Origin: Cucumis sativus
Lineage: Eukaryota; Streptophyta; Magnoliopsida; Cucurbitales; Cucurbitaceae
DNA: 64,000 nt
NCBI RefSeq assembly: GCF_000004075.3
Contig: NC_026660.2
Coordinates: 30,011,498 to 30,075,497 of the forward strand
Direction of reading: 5' to 3'
Every line of letters starts with the position of its first letter. Within the stretch, counting starts at the first letter, position 1. Below, piece after piece: positions 1 to 12,838 of the stretch. The position numbers were made by a program, and so were the translations under genes. Under the pieces are notes generated by a model that saw only the letters and a list, made by a program, of their open reading frames with translations, was not told the DNA's origin and made no database searches.

Positions 1-3000
1 AAATATATTCAACCAGTTTAACTTTGTTATGGAAATGAATTAACTTTTAATAATGACCATAGTAAAAATAATGCCATTTACAGATAATATACGTTTTTTA
101 AAAAATTAAAAAGAAACTGTGATAATATATATAATATAGGAAAAATTGCAACGAAAAAGAATCATAATTGAAATCTATAGAAATTGCTGCAATATCACTT
201 CAACCCAATTTTGAGTTTGATTAATTAACCTAATCTCTTTAATTACATAAATTTTTTGTGCTCTTAAATTAAAACAACCATAACCCAATATTTTTTATTT
301 ATAGGCTTTTGATAATATTGTAGCAAAAATTATCGTAATTAATGGGATACTTGTGTATTTTACCAGAGCTAATAAGTTGTGTAAAAATTCATAAACTTAG
401 AGGTGTGATTGATCAAATTTTAATTTGAAGATCTACTTATTAATTTATTACCAACTTTTGAGAATAACTTTGACGTTTCACCTCTATTAAATCTATGTTT
501 TTACTTAGTTTAAACTTTTAGAAGTGTTAAAAAAACATACCTTATGCTTTTTCAATTTTGTGTTTAGTAATAAGTGTATTTTAAATTTTGTGTTTTAATA
601 CATCTCTTAATTTTTTATTTTGTATCTACAAATAACGTAAATGACAATTGGATTGCATTATATACATTTTAAATTTCAATTTCATCTTTAGTAGATATGT
701 GAATTTAAAACAAAATGTGTCAAACATCAGCAAATTGACTTATTGGATAAAATGTAGGAACTTGTTTGCTCCATGTTAAAACTTCTAAGTATAATGAATT
801 TTGTATTTTAATGTTTTGTTTGAATAGTTTTTCAATTTTTTTATTTGAAATAAACCTCTCTTTTTTTAATTCATGATTTTAATTAACTTCAAATTATTAA
901 AATATCATATACAAAAATCTTTGGTTTTCCATGAGGACAAATTGTCAAGATATGTTTATAATTCCTTGACTGAAACTAACGAAACCCTTTTAGAATATCT
1001 CATAATAACATTTCAAAAATATCTGAAAGTGATATAAATTATATTTAAAAAATCTAATTTCGGTAAGCAAGAATGAAAATATCTATTGATATCGATATAT
1101 CCATAAATCAAAGTGTTCGACGTCGATGTTAAATATTTATGGATATCTCCACTACCTTTTAAAAATGTTTTCAAAACATTAAAAAAATGTCACTTGTTCT
1201 TAGTACAGTATAAATATGAACACATACAACCATATCAATAGTTTAGGGTTAGGGTTTGTTTAGAATCATTATAAAATAAAAACTGTTTTTAAAAAATCAT
1301 TTTTATTTAAATTCTTCTAAGTTTCAAAAGTGATTTAATTGTTTTTCAAGTACTTAATTTAATTATTTTTCAAATTAAATATTTAGAAAAATTAAACAAA
1401 ACACACCACTTTGAAATGGGAGTAAGGAATAACTTTAAATCTAAATAAATTATATAAAATTTCATGACTTATAAAATATTACTCGATATCTATATATCAA
1501 TAACATTGAAATCGAGATAACAATATGGATATTTTAATTTTTCTTTTTTATGAGTGGCATACTCTCCAACTTTTTTTCCTATACTTTTTTAAATTTAAAA
1601 GAAACTTTAGCAAGGATTGTTTTTTTGTATATCTATTAATCTTTCAGGTTAAATATTTTATTATAATCAAAATCACGTAAGAACGTTGAAAATATAGTGA
1701 ATTTTTTAATATATAATAAAAAATTTAATTAAGCCTCCAATAAATTCATCAACAAATTTAACATATTATTAGTTCTAGGTTTTCGAATTAGTTGTAATTA
1801 CATAGCTAAAAAAAAATAATACTATATTATTATATATTCTCTAATCAATAGTTTAATAGTACAAAAAAATTTGAAAAATCCAACTTGTTTTACTATTTTC
1901 TTTGAAGAAAATTGATGATATATAATTTTTAAGTTTAAAGTATAATTAATTAATTGAGTTTTCTTTTCAATTCAAAGAACAGACAAAATAACCCACTTGA
2001 TGCTGGAGTTCAATTCACTCCGTTCATACATCTTCCAAATAATAACAACAATATCCTTCAAATAATATTCTCCCAAAAATGAAAAGTTTAATTACTTTTT
2101 TTTATAAACAGTTTTAATGTAAATAAATTTTCAAAAGTGTCCAAATCAACTTACAACTTTTAAGTATTAAAAAACTTGTAAAAAATTAATTATTAGGTAA
2201 ATGACTATCATAAATTGAACCATGATATATTCACTTATATAGATTTAGCAAAGAGTTTGGAAGATGTTTGAGTTCCCTTTAATTCTAAAAATTAGTCCAG
2301 GGATAGAACTGTGCTTGGTTCGTACCAAGGTGAACTCCTCTACTTACCAACAGACTTTCAAATTTGAATAGTTGTGTGTTTAAAATAATTATGTTGTTGA
2401 AATTGAGAAAAAGAAGGAATATAAATATGTGTGTGTGTATGTATGCAGTGTAAATGGAATATTGTATAATAAAACAAGGTGTCACAAATTCCAAAATTCA
2501 TTCCCTACCTTTTCGGATTTTTGCAAGAAGCCATTGCATGCATGATACGTGTATTATTAAATTCCGTGTATGTATATATATTCTCTCTTTCTAGTTTTTG
2601 TTTTTATTATTTTTAGAGTGCTTGTTTAAATAATACCTTGATTATATAATAAGCAATTTGTTTGTAAACACGAATAAGCTTTGCAACAAATTACCAAAAG
2701 TAGAATTTAAATCAATGTGTTTAAAATATCGTTTTAATTCAAAATTTAAACAATATCGCCAATCATATTTAGTGGAGTGATGTAACTTCTCTTCTATTTT
2801 TCAAAAAATGGTTGATCTTATTGGATGCTTCCCCTAAATTTCCTCGTGTGCCGTTTTAAATACAACCTTTTTTTATAATAAATTATAAATTTACTTATTT
2901 ACTCTATATGTCTATTTTATCCTTTAAATTAATTAATGGTCGAATTATGAGGTCACAAGAGAATATATCTGAAAACAAAAATTAAAATTCAAAATAAGTT

Positions 3001-3975
3001 TTTACCAAAAGCCCAACATAAAATTGCAAATTGCAATATTCAGTGGACAACACAACGAAAGAAAAGCAATACAGTGTGAAGCCTTTGCCCTTTAGAATCG
3101 AACTTTTTTAAAAAAGTAATTTTAGAGATTTATCTTTTTAGAATATTTATAAATTTGTTTCGGTTTTCCTTATAAGCAAATATTACGCCAGCTCAATTTA
3201 AGATCGGCAAAATTGATACATAGTAATTTTAAAAGGATTATATATCGATATTCTTAATATATAGCAATTATAGAGTTGATGGTTGGTTTAATTTATACAT
3301 TACGATCTGCTTTATTAACTAATCGAGTTTTATTTGGGTATGATCAATATTATATTTAACCTCTAAAATTTTAAAACTAAGTCCGAGAAGTTATATAAAT
3401 ACTACTACTGGGATTTAATTAACATGAAACCAACGTCATGGTATCCGTTAGTCATCCTTTTTAAGAGAAATAAAATATTGTGCGATTTACCTACTCCTTT
3501 ATAATAATTAAACACATATTTAACTCATATATATATATATTTTATTTTTCATTTCATATATTCTATATTTTGTGTGTGTATATATATATTTGGTTCATAG
3601 ATGGACCAATAAATTTGTTTAATATAAATACGAAATAATTAATTAAAAGTTTTTTCAACGACTATAATTAACCTGCAAGTATTGCAATCTTTATTATTTA
3701 AAAAAATAATACTGAGATACTAAAATAAGGAAAACGTCTACAAAATAACTTCAATGTATATTCGATTAATGCTACCATTTTTTATAGAGTGAAGAAAGGG
3801 GAAAATGGTCCATGCAGGTGTATGCAAGTATGGTTTGAAAATACTTGAAAAGGAAATAGTACAAGAACAACATTAGATTTGAAAACAAAAAAAATTATTC
3901 CATATTTTTATATAGCTTTAGTGAGAGTAAAATGATAAGCAACTGTAAATAAACTAACTACCACAGATTGATAAC
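1..3975. other. AT-rich intergenic region, no gene seen
   Basis: Very AT-rich sequence with many short A/T runs, frequent stops in all frames and no open frame that looks coding. It holds AT dinucleotide runs near 3520-3545 and 3580-3595 and a short telomere-like stretch at 1239-1257. A 69-codon minus-strand frame at 2285-2494 has low-complexity, hydrophobic composition and no family resemblance, so I do not call it a gene. Confidence 0.75.
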
Positions 3976-3984
3976 TATATCTAA

Positions 3985-4350
3985 TTATATCCCCTCAACT
4001 TGGATGATATAAATCAACAATTCCCAATAATTTGGACAAAATAGAAAAATGAGGGGAAGTTGCCAGGAACTCTGTGAAGATATCAGTTAACTGAGAGCTT
4101 AAATATACTGATAGTAGTTTTAGAGATCCATCAGCAAGTTTGTCTCGGATGAAGTGGCAATAGAATCTAATGTGTTTAATTGGTTCTTTTGTGGAAGGTG
4201 AGATGGCTGGCAAGGTGAATGCATGGCTGCTTGATTATCACAATATTGGATGGAAGCTAAGGTTGTTTTGTGGGTATGGAAAGGTCTTTGGAGTAAGGAG
4301 TTCAGGCGCAGGATCTTGAAACAACATTTTGCTTTTTGGATTTCCAAGAT
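3985..4350 (-). mobile_element. Fossil fragment of a Ty1/copia retrotransposon (RNase H end of pol)
   Basis: Two overlapping minus-strand frames carry words typical of the C-terminal RNase H part of Ty1/copia polyproteins: a YCDNQAA segment followed by a KHIRFYCHFIRDKLADGSLK and QLTDIF type segment. Only about 0.36 kb of the element remains. I see no LTRs, no integrase or reverse transcriptase and no target-site duplication next to it. It is an old, broken fragment with at least one break in reading frame. The family assignment rests on remembered copia RNase H motifs. Confidence 0.75.
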
Positions 4351-5570
4351 ATTAGAGTTTCTTCCACTAAATTCAAGTTATCCTTTGGAACTTTTAACTT
4401 TAATGGTTTGAAATTATTAACCAAGTATTAATGATTCATTTAACAATGAAAAAAATAAATAAGTATTGATGATAAATTAAATATTGAAATAAAAGTATGA
4501 AGGAGAGAGAGAGAAAGAAGTAGGGAGCAGAATCATAGCCAGCGAAAATATAATTTTCTTCCCAAAGACTCAAAATCCACCCATCTCCAGCCGTCATCTC
4601 TCACGAATTTCGCACGGGCCCTACAAAATACAATTCTTCTCCAACATTATACCGCCACTCTCTTTTTTTATTTCTTTATTATTTCAATATATACACACAC
4701 ATATTTGCAATTACTCACAAGTTTACACCAATGATAAAATCTTAATCCATCATGGATAAAATTTGAATTCTCAAACTTATATAATTGGGATAATTTTTAA
4801 ATTTAAATATTTTAAAAAATAAGTAATAGATTAAAATGTATTTTTTTCTTATTATTGTTATTGTCATGGTTAAATCTAACTATATCTTTTAAGTATTGAT
4901 CTGTGTAGGCTTTTATTGAAAGCATGTAAAGTCAAAAGGCAAATTTAGGAAGGTATATGCACAATATAGATGATGTCTCAATTCAAAGGTTTGTAAAGAT
5001 TTAAGTATTGTTGATTAAATAAACACTTATAATTTTTTGATACAATAATGGATTAAGCTTCTTAACCCCTAGAAATGGAACCCATTGTCATACCCAAACC
5101 AAACTCACTTTTGAGCTTTCATAAAATATGGTGTGTGTATATATAAATTAATTAAAATAAATTTTCATCATTGATTTGACCTAAAAAAGGATACGGTTGA
5201 CATAATATTTGAAAACATATGATTGTATTTAAAATTAACTACCGCGTCGTTTATGTAATTCATCCAAACTTTATAAGGCCAACGAGTGGAAAGAGTAAAG
5301 AGTCTAAAAACTGGAAATAACAAATTCTACACATTTGACCAATCAAAATCGCGGAGACCGATCCAATAACACCCCGTCCAAACTCGAAATTACGAGAATA
5401 CCCTCGACGAATATCAAGAAACTCTTCCAAATCCCCCCCGCGCACCCAATTCATTATTTAGGCATTTTCCTCACCATTTTCCTTTTTCTTTAGTATTGAA
5501 CAGTGTTTAAAATATTGATATTGACTCGTAAGCCTCAAGCAAATGCCTCAACCTCCCACTTCCTCCTCTG
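4351..5570. other. Intergenic and upstream region of the 79-residue gene
   Basis: No supported gene. Base composition becomes less AT-rich from about 5230 (GC-containing words such as CCGCGCACCC near 5438), which suits the promoter of the small gene starting at 5657. A GA-rich patch at 4502-4530 and a CT-rich patch near 4660 look like ordinary promoter or UTR-type sequence. A spurious 64-codon minus frame at 5260-5454 has no recognisable features. Confidence 0.6.
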
Positions 5571-5580
5571 TATAAATAAA
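5571..5580 (+). promoter_or_regulatory. TATA box of the 79-residue membrane protein gene
   Basis: TATAAATAAA lies 86 bases before the ATG at 5657. A transcription start about 30 bases downstream falls near 5600-5605, which would place the earlier in-frame ATG at 5600 at or before the cap site. That supports 5657 as the translated start. Confidence 0.6.
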
Positions 5581-5656
5581 CAACCGTATTCAAACCGAGT
5601 TGATACCGAGTTCAAGAGAGAGAGAATCAGAAAGAGAGATTTTAGAGAGAGAACGG

Positions 5657-5896
5657 ATGGATGATGCAATTGATAGGAAGAAAACAAAGACGATGAAGAA
5701 GAGAGTGTTCAGCTTCCAGAGGCTCAGAGATTCCTGGAAGTGGAAATTTCTTAAGAATTTCAAGTGGAAGCGATTGAATCTCCAGATGGGTTTCTTTGAT
5801 GCTATAATTTTCCGAATCGTTTCTTTGTTTGAGACTGTTGCGTTGGTAGGCATCGCCAGTTTCTTCTTCCTCTGTTGTGGCGGTTGCCGCTTTTGA
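5657..5896 (+). CDS. Small basic single-pass membrane protein, 79 residues, function unknown
   Basis: Intronless frame of 79 codons plus stop. I chose the ATG at 5657 over the in-frame ATG at 5600 because of the TATA box at 5571 and because the extra residues are low-complexity Arg/Glu/Ser. Residues 8-40 are strongly basic and Trp-rich (SWKWKFLKNFKWKRL). Residues 46-73 are hydrophobic and can form one membrane helix; the protein ends FFFLCCGGCRF with three cysteines that could be lipidated or disulfide-linked. From memory, similar short plant proteins with a basic half, one hydrophobic stretch and a Cys-rich tail exist and are annotated only as transmembrane protein. It lacks the RxxYxxRRC type core of DVL/ROT peptides, so I do not assign it there. 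No function is claimed. Confidence 0.7.
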   Translation: MDDAIDRKKTKTMKKRVFSFQRLRDSWKWKFLKNFKWKRLNLQMGFFDAIIFRIVSLFETVALVGIASFFFLCCGGCRF

Positions 5897-8244
5897 TTAT
5901 TCGATATGAAACTAACCGAATTCTGTATGTATTTGTTAATTTGTTATAAAAATTTCCTTCCTCTTCAGTTTTTTTTTTCTCTTCGAGTCGTTATCAATTA
6001 ATTCTCCTTTTGAATTGTGTTGATCTCTGTGGCTTTGAATATCTGTGACGACTGACGAAGTACCCATTAATCAATCAAGCAAAACTCTTGAGTGTTTTCG
6101 AATAGAATTCATTGGTTATAACATTGCGTTGAATATAATTTGGAAAGGGTTTAGAAGATTTTGAGTATAATTTTTCATGAGATGATCAGCGTGAGAGATA
6201 ATGAATAAATTAGGTTAGAATAATTTTGATAAGTGAGAAGGCGGAGTTGGTCATCGACGGCGAAGAAGGAAGGGAAGAGTGATTGTGATGGAAGGATTGA
6301 ATAATCTTTTTTCCAACTGTCTCGAACTATTATTCGAATATTAGAGCCTTTCACGTTTGTGTTTCTCTGGCAATATTCACATCTTTTTATCTTCTATTAA
6401 AATACTATTTTACATCAATTTTAGTTTTAATAATTTCAAATTAGAAGAATTTTATTTTCAAAATTTTCGAGTTTATAAAAAAAAAGTTATAAACCCAAAA
6501 CCTTTTTTTAAAAAATAAAGTGGGATATCTAAATTTAAAATTTATAGAAACGGTATACATTAAAATTGAACAAACTTAAAAAATATTGATCGATATGTTT
6601 ACTTAAAAGAACGTATCTCAAACAACAAATATTATTTTTGTTGTATTTATTTTTGCAAGACACATAAAATTATTCGATCAAAATCTGTCCGTGGAGAAAT
6701 TCTTCTTACTTTTTCTTTAAAAAAGTATATTTTAATCGGTGATTTAGGTGTCAGTAAGAGTATGATAGCGATTTGATGTGTCTCAAGATGTACGTATGAT
6801 CTATACTCAATTATTATTTTATTTTAAAATATGTCCATTTTGCAAAAGTGATTAGTAGTCACTATATTAAAGCTCGAGAATAATTCCTAAAAATTTAGAT
6901 ATTACTATAGTTTTTCGTTTTATTTTAATATGCAAACTTGAACCTCAATAATTAGAACATTAGTAGCAACATATTTGATAGGACAAAGGAAGGAAGATCT
7001 AATAGTACTCTTCAAATGGAGAGGGAATGCTAAAATTTATCAAACTAGCTCGAAGTTTAAATTTTATTGAAGCAATAAATTAAACGTTTCATAACAAAAC
7101 GTTGATATATAAAATCGATATGAATTAAATATTTTCTGTTGTTGTTTAATTCTTACATGCATATATTGGAGGATTAAAACTATAGATAATTTTTATTCAC
7201 ATGTATTTATATCCTAGTTAAACTTATGCTCGCCCTAACAATCTACATATTCATTAGTTGTGGTGCAATGTAGCAAACTGAGCATGTGTTCCAATAATAA
7301 TAAATAACAACTAGCATCAAATAGATTGTTTTTATAAAAAAAGGTGATAGAATTTGATTGTCAGTTTTAAGAAATCACACCATTGAAAAATTAACTTTTC
7401 AAGTTAAGTTGACGAGAAATTAGAAAAAACAAATATGATGGAAGAATCTTACAGTGATGGAGACAATAAAATAGTTTTTGCAAACTAAACCATACGGTGT
7501 AAAATTAAATGCATAAGACCAACGTCAATCTATAGAATTTCGGTCACTGTCAATTTGATTTTTTTTTTCTGTATTAGATATACATTTAATTTAATGACAT
7601 ATCATTGCATTAAATATCAAACTCAAAATGAGATTATATATATATATATATATTAACATAATATATTTTGTTAATCAAAATTGTACTAAAATTACTGTTA
7701 GAAGTTGATTTAAAGACTCAAGTGTCCAAATGGAGAAAAAATCCACTTGGTATAAGATATTTTCATAAGATATTCTTCAACAATATCAACATCTAGTAAT
7801 TCAGTCTTAGATATATGATATGAGTTTGGGTTACATTTGAAACTTTTTCAGATTTTTCTTGATTGATAATGATTTTTCTTTTCAAATATGGAGGTAAAAT
7901 TACGTATGTATGTATGCATACATTATTAATGTTAAGACGAGGTTGACAAATAAATTAGTAGTGTATATGAGAAACACAATGATGTGTGGTTATCAAGACT
8001 AAAAAAGAATTCAAAGAAAGTCGGCTTTATTGAAAGTCAAAAACATTTTTTCTAGATTAATTCTTGAAATAATACTCTTGAAAGCTTGACCAAAGAGGAA
8101 GGATAGCTTTCATTACAAGTTAATCAGGTCAACTTTTAATGAGTAACAATTTTTTATTGGATAATTTGTATATATAGTTTGTCAAACTTTTCCATAACAC
8201 ATCATTAATTAAAGGAATAGTTGTAAATTTAGCAACTAGTTTCA
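5897..8244. other. AT-rich intergenic region
   Basis: Downstream sequence of the 79-residue gene and then AT-rich DNA. A GC-richer patch at about 6235-6300 could belong to its 3' UTR. A TA dinucleotide run is at about 7637-7653. I see no coding frame, RNA gene or element with clear ends. Confidence 0.65.
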
Positions 8245-8411
8245 AAATAATTGAGTATATAACAATATTTTTAAAAAAATACAAATATAGTAAAATTTGT
8301 TAAATTCTATCAATGATAGATCATACGAATATGTGAGCGATACAAATCCATCAGTGATAATTTTGCTATATTTGTAATTCTTTTTTAAATATTGTTATAT
8401 TCTTAATTATT
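8245..8411. mobile_element. Foldback (MITE-like) element with about 52-base inverted arms
   Basis: The left arm (8245-8296) and right arm (8360-8411) are near-perfect reverse complements; both read about AATAATT-AG-ATATAACAATATTT-AAAAAA-TACAAATATAG-AAAAT in the matching direction. The central part holds a perfect short palindrome CTATCAATGATAG (8307-8319) and a related ATCAGTGAT. Weak arm similarity may extend a little further out on both sides. No coding capacity. This fits a non-autonomous terminal-inverted-repeat DNA element; I recall abundant cucurbit repeats with the same CTATCA/TGATAG words. Confidence 0.7.
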
Positions 8412-9193
8412 ATTTATAAAATAGTAATAAATTACGATTACCATTGTTATATAATTTAGCCATCTTCATTTCATATGCACATGGCACAAATGCCACAAAT
8501 TTTGTTTGAAAGTCACATTCTAATTGATATTTATAATGTTTTAGTTTAGTTTATGCAATCCTAATTATGTTAAAACCTCACGACAAAATAATGTCATAAA
8601 TTAAAAAAAGTCTCTCTTTCTCACAATTATAAAATTAAGATTAATTTCAAAATTTCAAATATTATAAATAATCATGAATTAGAGTAATTTTGAAAATGAA
8701 AAACTAGGGTGACTTTAACTTTTTTGTTTATTAGAAAAAAAACTATTGATTTTATTTTTGAGATATTTTCAAATAAAACATAATAAATAAAAAATATTTA
8801 CAAAAAATTTTCAGATTATAGAGGGGGACATACTTCTACCAATGGATTTAATAAATGTTGATAGACTTTGTTGATCATTGATAGAATATTATATTTTGCA
8901 AATAATTTCAACAATTTATCATTTCAATATTTTTCCTTTATTTTTCAATATTTTAAAATAAAAGGTATTGTTTTAAGTGTTTTTTTTCATTTTCAATTTC
9001 CTAATTTTAAAAACAAGTTTTCGGTTTAAAATTTGAAAAAAAAGCTTTTTTAAAAATTAGTTTTGAAATACAAAATACACAAAACAAATTGAAAAATTCT
9101 AAATAATTTTGTCAATTTTTTTTATAGGTGAAAAAACTTATTTTAAAATTAGAAAATTTGAATTAAAAATAAAAAGAGCTTTTTCGGACTTCG
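8412..9193. other. Intergenic region with a second fragment of the CTATCA-type repeat
   Basis: AT-rich, no gene. At about 8855-8910 the words GTTGATAGAC, CATTGATAGA and ATTTTGCAAATAATTTC resemble the inside and right arm of the foldback element at 8245-8411, so this is probably a decayed relative. The stretch then runs into the 5' region of the YCF23-type gene. Confidence 0.5.
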
Positions 9194-9277
9194 ATGCGCG
9201 AAAATATCTTCATCCTTGAAGCAGGTTCTGCAGTAGAAGAACTGCCGGAGGCACCGTTTCCTTATCCGTTCCCGCTT

Positions 9278-9301
9278 CTTCTTCTTCTTCTTCTTCTTCA
9301 A
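9278..9301. repeat. CTT microsatellite in the YCF23 5' leader
   Basis: About eight tandem CTT units end just before 9301, upstream of the chosen ATG at 9338. If translation began at 9194 the run would encode a stretch of leucines, which is unlikely for the protein but possible. Confidence 0.8.
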
Positions 9302-9337
9302 CATTGCCTCCAGAAACTCTATCTAGGGAAAAAAAAT

Positions 9338-12300
9338 ATGCATACCTCATTCTGCTCCCCATCTTCTTCTTCTTCCCTTGCCATTTTCAAGCTCAACCAA
9401 AATCCTCTTCTCCCCCATCTTGTTTCTACACCGCGTTTAACTCTCAAAAGAAGACCCGCTTCCACCACCCGAGCACTTCTCTCAGCTCATAGAGAATTAG
9501 TTCTGAAGGATTTTCATGAGCGACGAGCTCTCAAGGTAAGCCTATTTTCAGCTTTCATTTACCGATACTCTCTGTTTTTACTGTGGATGGAAAATGTTAC
9601 CGTTTGAGGATATTGCAATGGAATTTGGAATTTGAGAAAGATTTAGTTTGATTTGATTATTTCTAGCCAGTGTTAACTGCACAACCATTGCAACCCGTTT
9701 ATAATAATATTAATAAAATTCCGAGTTAGATAGTGTTCATGAATAACCAAGAATAAGCTGGTTCTAGTGTTCATGTAGCTCTATTATTTAGTTCGATTAA
9801 TTATTTTCTCTATCTAAATCTTTAATGCAATTGCATTATATGGGTTTCAGATTATTTCAGGCCTGCAGAACCTTGACAGGGAAAATGTGGCTTCTGTAGT
9901 CACCGCAGCAGACAAGGTGAGTTGTTTAGTGTAATTTAGTCTTGTTTGATTACCCTTTAGTTTTTTGTTTTTAAAAATGAAACTTACAAACATTACTATT
10001 ACTCTTACTTATGGTTTTCTTTGTCTGTTATTACTTCTTACAAATGTTTTTAAAATTCAAGCCATCCTTTTCAATTCTGTTTTTGTTTCCATTATGAGGT
10101 TCATAATTCAAAATTTTCCTAAAAAACAGATGAATATTTTTGTATAGGGACGACAAAAATTCAAGTACAATTTTAAAAAACAAAAAACAAACAATTACCA
10201 AAATAACCATATGGCATATATTACTAACAGTTTATGAGTTGAATGTCGATAATTGAATTTATATTCTAACCAACATGTAAAATGACATAGTAGGATCTTA
10301 GGAATAAATCGAGGGAAACCGACTTTAAAGGTGTTATTAGACAACCTGAGATTTTATCTCAAAATATATTGACATTGAAAGAAGTAGTCCATTTATGATA
10401 TAAAGAGTACGAGGTCCCTTGATTTTATTGTGGGATCCTTAACAAAGGTAACAATTTTAACTGCTAGAGTTATCGGTAATTTAATATACATCGTGATGAA
10501 CCATCTGTGAGCGATGAACTCAGGGTTGAGAAGGGAAGGAAGGTTGCATATGAAATGCATCGTTGTAGAACTACCTCAGTAAACCAAAGGCTACATCCAA
10601 AGTTGCTTTCACGTGGAACAAAATGGAAATCAAGTAGTGCCCATGTAACCTTTGATTATACAAGCCCTGTGGTCGCTTCTATTTTTTGCCCTCTTTACCC
10701 TTTCATCAACATTCCTCAATATTTTTATCTCCATGATCGTCTTCTTGAGCCTTTATTCTAGGGGCAAACTGTTATACTTGTTCTCAGTAGATATGGAAGT
10801 TCTTGATTCTATTTCAAACTAATGACAATGTACTTTCTTCATGTTGCTGTTGTTTTGTTTCCAGGGGGGAGCAACTCATGTCGATATAGCATGTGATGCG
10901 GAGTTAGTGAAGCTTGCCATTAGTTTAACTTCTCTTCCGGTAAGTTAATAATCTTTAAAATCTAAGAGTTTATGTCACATTCTTCTGAAAACTTTCCGTC
11001 CATCTCATCTCTGCATGTTACAGGTTTGTGTTTCTTCTGTGGATCCAGCAGAATTCTTACCTGCTGTTGAAGCTGGAGCATTAATGGTTTGACCCCTAAT
11101 TAGTTGCCTTCAATTTTCTCTGAGTTGTACATACTTCACTATAAAGAAGAATTTCCTCAAGCAGTACATTTGTTTTAATGAAACTAATTGGAAATTGCAG
11201 GTAGAAATTGGAAACTATGATTCATTTTATGAGGCGGGAATAATTTTCTCTGCAGATCAGGTACAAGGCATTATGATAGCATTATGAACACGTTATATAT
11301 TTGAAGCATCAAGAAACTAATATTGCATTTAGTTGAGGCAATTTACAAGCACTCAAAACTTGAATAATATGCTCAAATGGCCAAGAGGCTAAAAGCTCAA
11401 ATGGAGTATAATAATTCAATCAACGTTTCCCGAATAGAACTTCTTGATGCATTCATTCTAATTTTTGAATGATGTTTCTGTGATGTAGATATTAAATCTA
11501 ACAAAAGAGACTAGGAGGTTACTACCATCTGTGGCCTTGTCAGTCACCGTGCCCCACACACTTGGACTTCCTGATCAGGTTAAAGCAGGGGCTTATTAAT
11601 GCAAGTTGTGGGTTTTTTTCTCCATTAGCGTTGTAGTTGTGCTAACTGAAACTTTGAGATATTAACAGGTCAAGCTGGCAGAGTTGCTTGAACAGGAAGG
11701 TGTCGATGTTATACAAACTGAAGGAGGAAAATGTTCTCATCCTTCAAAATCTGGCATCCTCGGCTTGATCGAGAAGGTAGGATGTAGAATCTACTGGTCA
11801 GAATTATACAATTTTTGTTTTGCAGAGCCTAGATTAACTGCTTCAAGTTAAATTTTTGGCATCTTTTCCCATAACCAAAATAAAATATGAGGTTCAGAAA
11901 ATCAGTAGTTGGAGAAACGACTATTTAATCCAAACATCTACCCTCTGCTAGGGCATATCAAGATTAATTTTACAGGAACCAAAACACAATCAATCTATAA
12001 TAAAATGTAAATGACAAAAAACTACAAAATAGCTCTAGGTAATTCGAGGAACTTTGACCCTTTCTTCTTGAGATTTGTACCTCTGTATTTATAACCAAAT
12101 TTCATAACAACTCCTCTACTTAATTACGATTAGACTCTGGTTGTTTCTTGTTAAAAAAAAATTACTAATAGACCTTAATATCCTAATAACATTCTAATAC
12201 CATTCCCATCAGAATTCTCTGCTTAATTGGTAATACTGCTCAAGTTTTCCCCTTTAACAAAAATATCTACTGATTTTTCATATTAGACTCTTCTCTGCGA

Positions 12301-12838
12301 AACTAAGCAAGGGTGAAGAGTCACTCTTAGTTTTATATGACCACATTAAATACGTCCTTTAGCAAAAGCTTAGTGAAATACATATACCAGTCTTCTTTGA
12401 CTGCAACTCTACCGCTTAAATTTCTCATTGATGTAAATATTGTAACTTGCCTATTTGAATTTGATAATGACAGGCAGCGCCTACACTAGCAGCTGCATAT
12501 TCAATCTCAAGGGCTGTTAAGATTCCCGTTATGTGTTCGTCTGGATTAAGTGCTGTCACAGCACCAATGGCTATCACAGCTGGAGCTGCAGGCGTGGTAT
12601 GCCACTCCTTCCGACCTCTCTCCCCATATAGTCTGCTCAGATTGGAGTTAATGTTTATGTTATGAGTATAGTAGAGTGAAATGATGTTGATGTCTCTCTA
12701 ATGCAGGGCGTGGGATCAGCAGTTAACAAGCTCAATAATGTCGTAGCGATGATTGCAGAGGTTAGGAGTATTGCTGATTCTTTAGCACCAACAGCTGCCC
12801 AGCTAAGCAGACCCGATAGCGCGTTTTTGAATTTGTAG
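9338..12838 (+). CDS. YCF23: YCF23-type protein (DUF561), nuclear-encoded, plastid-targeted, 304 residues
   Basis: Nine exons, all phase 0: 9338-9535, 9851-9916, 10865-10939, 11024-11086, 11201-11260, 11489-11578, 11669-11776, 12474-12596 and 12707-12838; every intron is GT-AG and the total is 304 codons plus stop. Residues 1 to about 47 are Ser/Pro/Arg-rich with few acidic residues (MHTSFCSPSSSSSLAIF), as in a chloroplast transit peptide. The body matches the YCF23 family: GGATHVDIACD, VCVSSVDP, VEIGNYDSFY, TVPHTLGL, DVIQTEGG, VMCSSGLS and GVGSAVNKL, in the order expected for a TIM-barrel-like fold. YCF23 is plastid-encoded in algae and nuclear in land plants; its reaction is not established. 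An in-frame ATG at 9194 would add 48 residues including a CTT-repeat-encoded Leu run, and I prefer 9338. A CTT microsatellite lies in the 5' UTR. Confidence 0.92.

Noticed and set aside
9194-9337. Earlier in-frame ATG for the YCF23-type protein
   Set aside because: It would add acidic residues and a microsatellite-encoded Leu run before a good transit peptide that starts at 9338.
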